A stretch of 64,000 nt of DNA, from positions 248,001-312,000 of the forward strand of contig NC_017068.1 in the NCBI RefSeq assembly GCF_000284095.1, in the 5' to 3' direction. Each line of letters starts with the position of its first letter. The stretch's first letter is position 1. Source of the DNA: Selenomonas ruminantium subsp. lactilytica TAM6421 (GTDB taxonomy: Bacteria > Bacillota > Negativicutes > Selenomonadales > Selenomonadaceae). Below are positions 63,220 to 64,000 of the stretch, piece by piece. The position numbers were made by a program, and so were the translations under genes. The notes beneath the pieces were generated by a model. The model was given only the letters and a program-made list of their open reading frames with translations. It had not been told where the DNA came from and did no database searches.

Positions 63220-64000
63220 ATGGATTTGAAAATTATAAGTGCAAGACGCAGAAAAAGTACCAAATCTCTGGCCGCTTATATGGCCGCCGCCGCTTTGCTG
63301 GCCGTCCCCTTTACGGTGGAGGCGGCCCCTGCCGTTCCTGACCCCGGGAAGGAAGTCCGCCAGCCCGCCGAACAGGGTAAGACGGATATCCGCAGCAGCC
63401 TGCCGGAAAACACCAGCAGTGCCGCTCAGGGCACTAAATTCACCCTGACCAAAATCCGCACGGAACACGAGGGGATGAAACTGGCAGACGAGGGCCTTGC
63501 GGCCATCACCCAGCCCCTGCTGGGCCGTGAAATCACCGCCAGCGAACTCAATGCCGCCGTGGAAGAACTGACCAAATACGCCCGTTCCCACGGCTACCCC
63601 GCAGCCATTGCCTACATCCCCGAACAGACGGCTGTGGACGGTGATTTGCGCATCGCCTTTGCTCCCGGGCGTTTCAGCGGCATCCGGACGGAAAGCCAGG
63701 GCGTCCTCAAGGAAAAAGTGGCCCACCGTCCTTTGGCCGGGCTGAAAAGCGGTGACATCATCGAAACCAAGAAGCTGGAACAGTCCCTGCGCAACCTGCG
63801 GGATATCCCCGGCATTGAAGCCAACGCCGTCCTTTCTCCCGGGCCTGAGCAGGGCACCAGCAATCTCACGGTGAAGGTGGAGCCAAAAGATCCGGCCACC
63901 TATATCCTCTACGCGGAAAACTACGGCAGCAAGGCCGCAGGCCGCTACCGCTACGGCCTGCAGGCAGACTGGAAGAACTTAGGCGGCACCGGCAGCCGCC
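63220..64000 (+). CDS. TpsB two-partner secretion pore (5' part)
   Basis: Runs off the window end. An ATG at 63220 after AAGAGG opens a frame without stops to 64000. A signal peptide (SLAAYMAAAALLAVPFTVEAAP) is followed by a POTRA domain (FTLTKIRTEHEGMKLADEGLAAI... and GIRTESQGVLKEK), then LTVKVEPKDPATYILYAENYGSKAAGRYR at the start of the beta barrel. It exports the TpsA encoded 19 bases upstream across the outer membrane. It shows the cell is a diderm. Truncated only by the window. Confidence 0.88.
   Translation, partial: MDLKIISARRRKSTKSLAAYMAAAALLAVPFTVEAAPAVPDPGKEVRQPAEQGKTDIRSSLPENTSSAAQGTKFTLTKIRTEHEGMKLADEGLAAITQPLLGREITASELNAAVEELTKYARSHGYPAAIAYIPEQTAVDGDLRIAFAPGRFSGIRTESQGVLKEKVAHRPLAGLKSGDIIETKKLEQSLRNLRDIPGIEANAVLSPGPEQGTSNLTVKVEPKDPATYILYAENYGSKAAGRYRYGLQADWKNLGGTGSR

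Noticed and set aside
60888-63263. A 791-codon open frame on the minus strand opposite tpsA
   Set aside because: It mirrors the codon pattern of the repeat-rich tpsA, has no ribosome site and gives a low-complexity product.

Overview
The window reads as chromosome of a diderm Firmicute of the Negativicutes, most likely Selenomonadaceae (Selenomonas/Mitsuokella-like). This is inferred from the mix of Firmicute-style PTS operons, an anaerobic GlpABC dehydrogenase, a ferredoxin-dependent 2-oxoacid oxidoreductase and a DUF1659/DUF2922/YvrJ trio with outer-membrane machinery (a TpsB pore and TpsA exoprotein). No rRNA or tRNA gene was recognised.

Layout. 1-4.5 kb: end of a 2-oxoacid:ferredoxin oxidoreductase operon, then purB-purA and rnhA. 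4.5-8.9 kb: TSUP permease, divergent cstA, uxaC and a YbjN-like gene. 8.9-16.4 kb: a small HTH regulator divergent from a complete anaerobic glycerol operon (glpA-glpB-glpC, an orphan PTS IIB, glpK, glpF). 16.6-19.5 kb: a DctPQM TRAP transporter. 19.6-26.2 kb: a membrane protein, mqnA, and a MarR-periplasmic adaptor-RND efflux operon. 26.2-30.6 kb: remnant of a type I toxin-antitoxin-like locus, a Fur-box-like promoter region and a metal P-type ATPase cluster with four HMA-like domains. 30.7-38.1 kb: a lipoprotein, a clostripain-family lipoprotein peptidase, a beta-glucoside PTS operon and ubiX. 38.1-41.8 kb: an RpiR regulator and a mannose-family PTS lacking IIA. 42-45.7 kb: a dicarboxylate symporter followed by apbE-larE-nudix. 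45.7-46 kb: an intact copy of the toxin-antitoxin-like locus. 46-51.3 kb: flavin reductase-rubredoxin, iron alcohol dehydrogenase, pgi and a mobA-mobB fusion. 51.4-54.6 kb: the DUF1659-DUF2922-yvrJ operon, with yvrJ split by an IStron. 55-56.6 kb: three unidentified overlapping genes. 56.9-64 kb: a tpsA exoprotein gene split by an IS607-type element, then tpsB running off the end.

The most notable system is a pair of IS607/TnpB elements. One (51478-54055, minus) carries a group I intron core at its 5' end, so it is an IStron. Removing it, either as DNA or by a group I-type splice, restores a 48-residue YvrJ. The other (57793-59975, plus) has no intron, and cutting it out between its GG cores restores the tpsA frame exactly. 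Downstream of tnpB the two share a strongly conserved non-coding block, the probable omega (guide) RNA scaffold. A second notable find is a pair of small loci (about 26.2-26.4 and 45.7-46.0 kb) built like type I toxin-antitoxin systems: a consensus promoter for an antisense RNA, a hairpin with an almost invariant loop over unrelated stems, and an opposing mRNA for a 28-residue hydrophobic peptide with a potentially sequestered ribosome binding site.

Functionally, the centre of the window is anaerobic carbon metabolism. Glycerol enters by GlpF, is phosphorylated by GlpK and oxidised by membrane GlpABC, which in known systems passes electrons to menaquinone. MqnA belongs to a menaquinone pathway. 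beta-Glucosides and a mannose-type sugar enter by PTS, and Pgi, UxaC and the 2-oxoacid oxidoreductase handle the products. All assignments come from reading the sequence only; no search or structure program was run.
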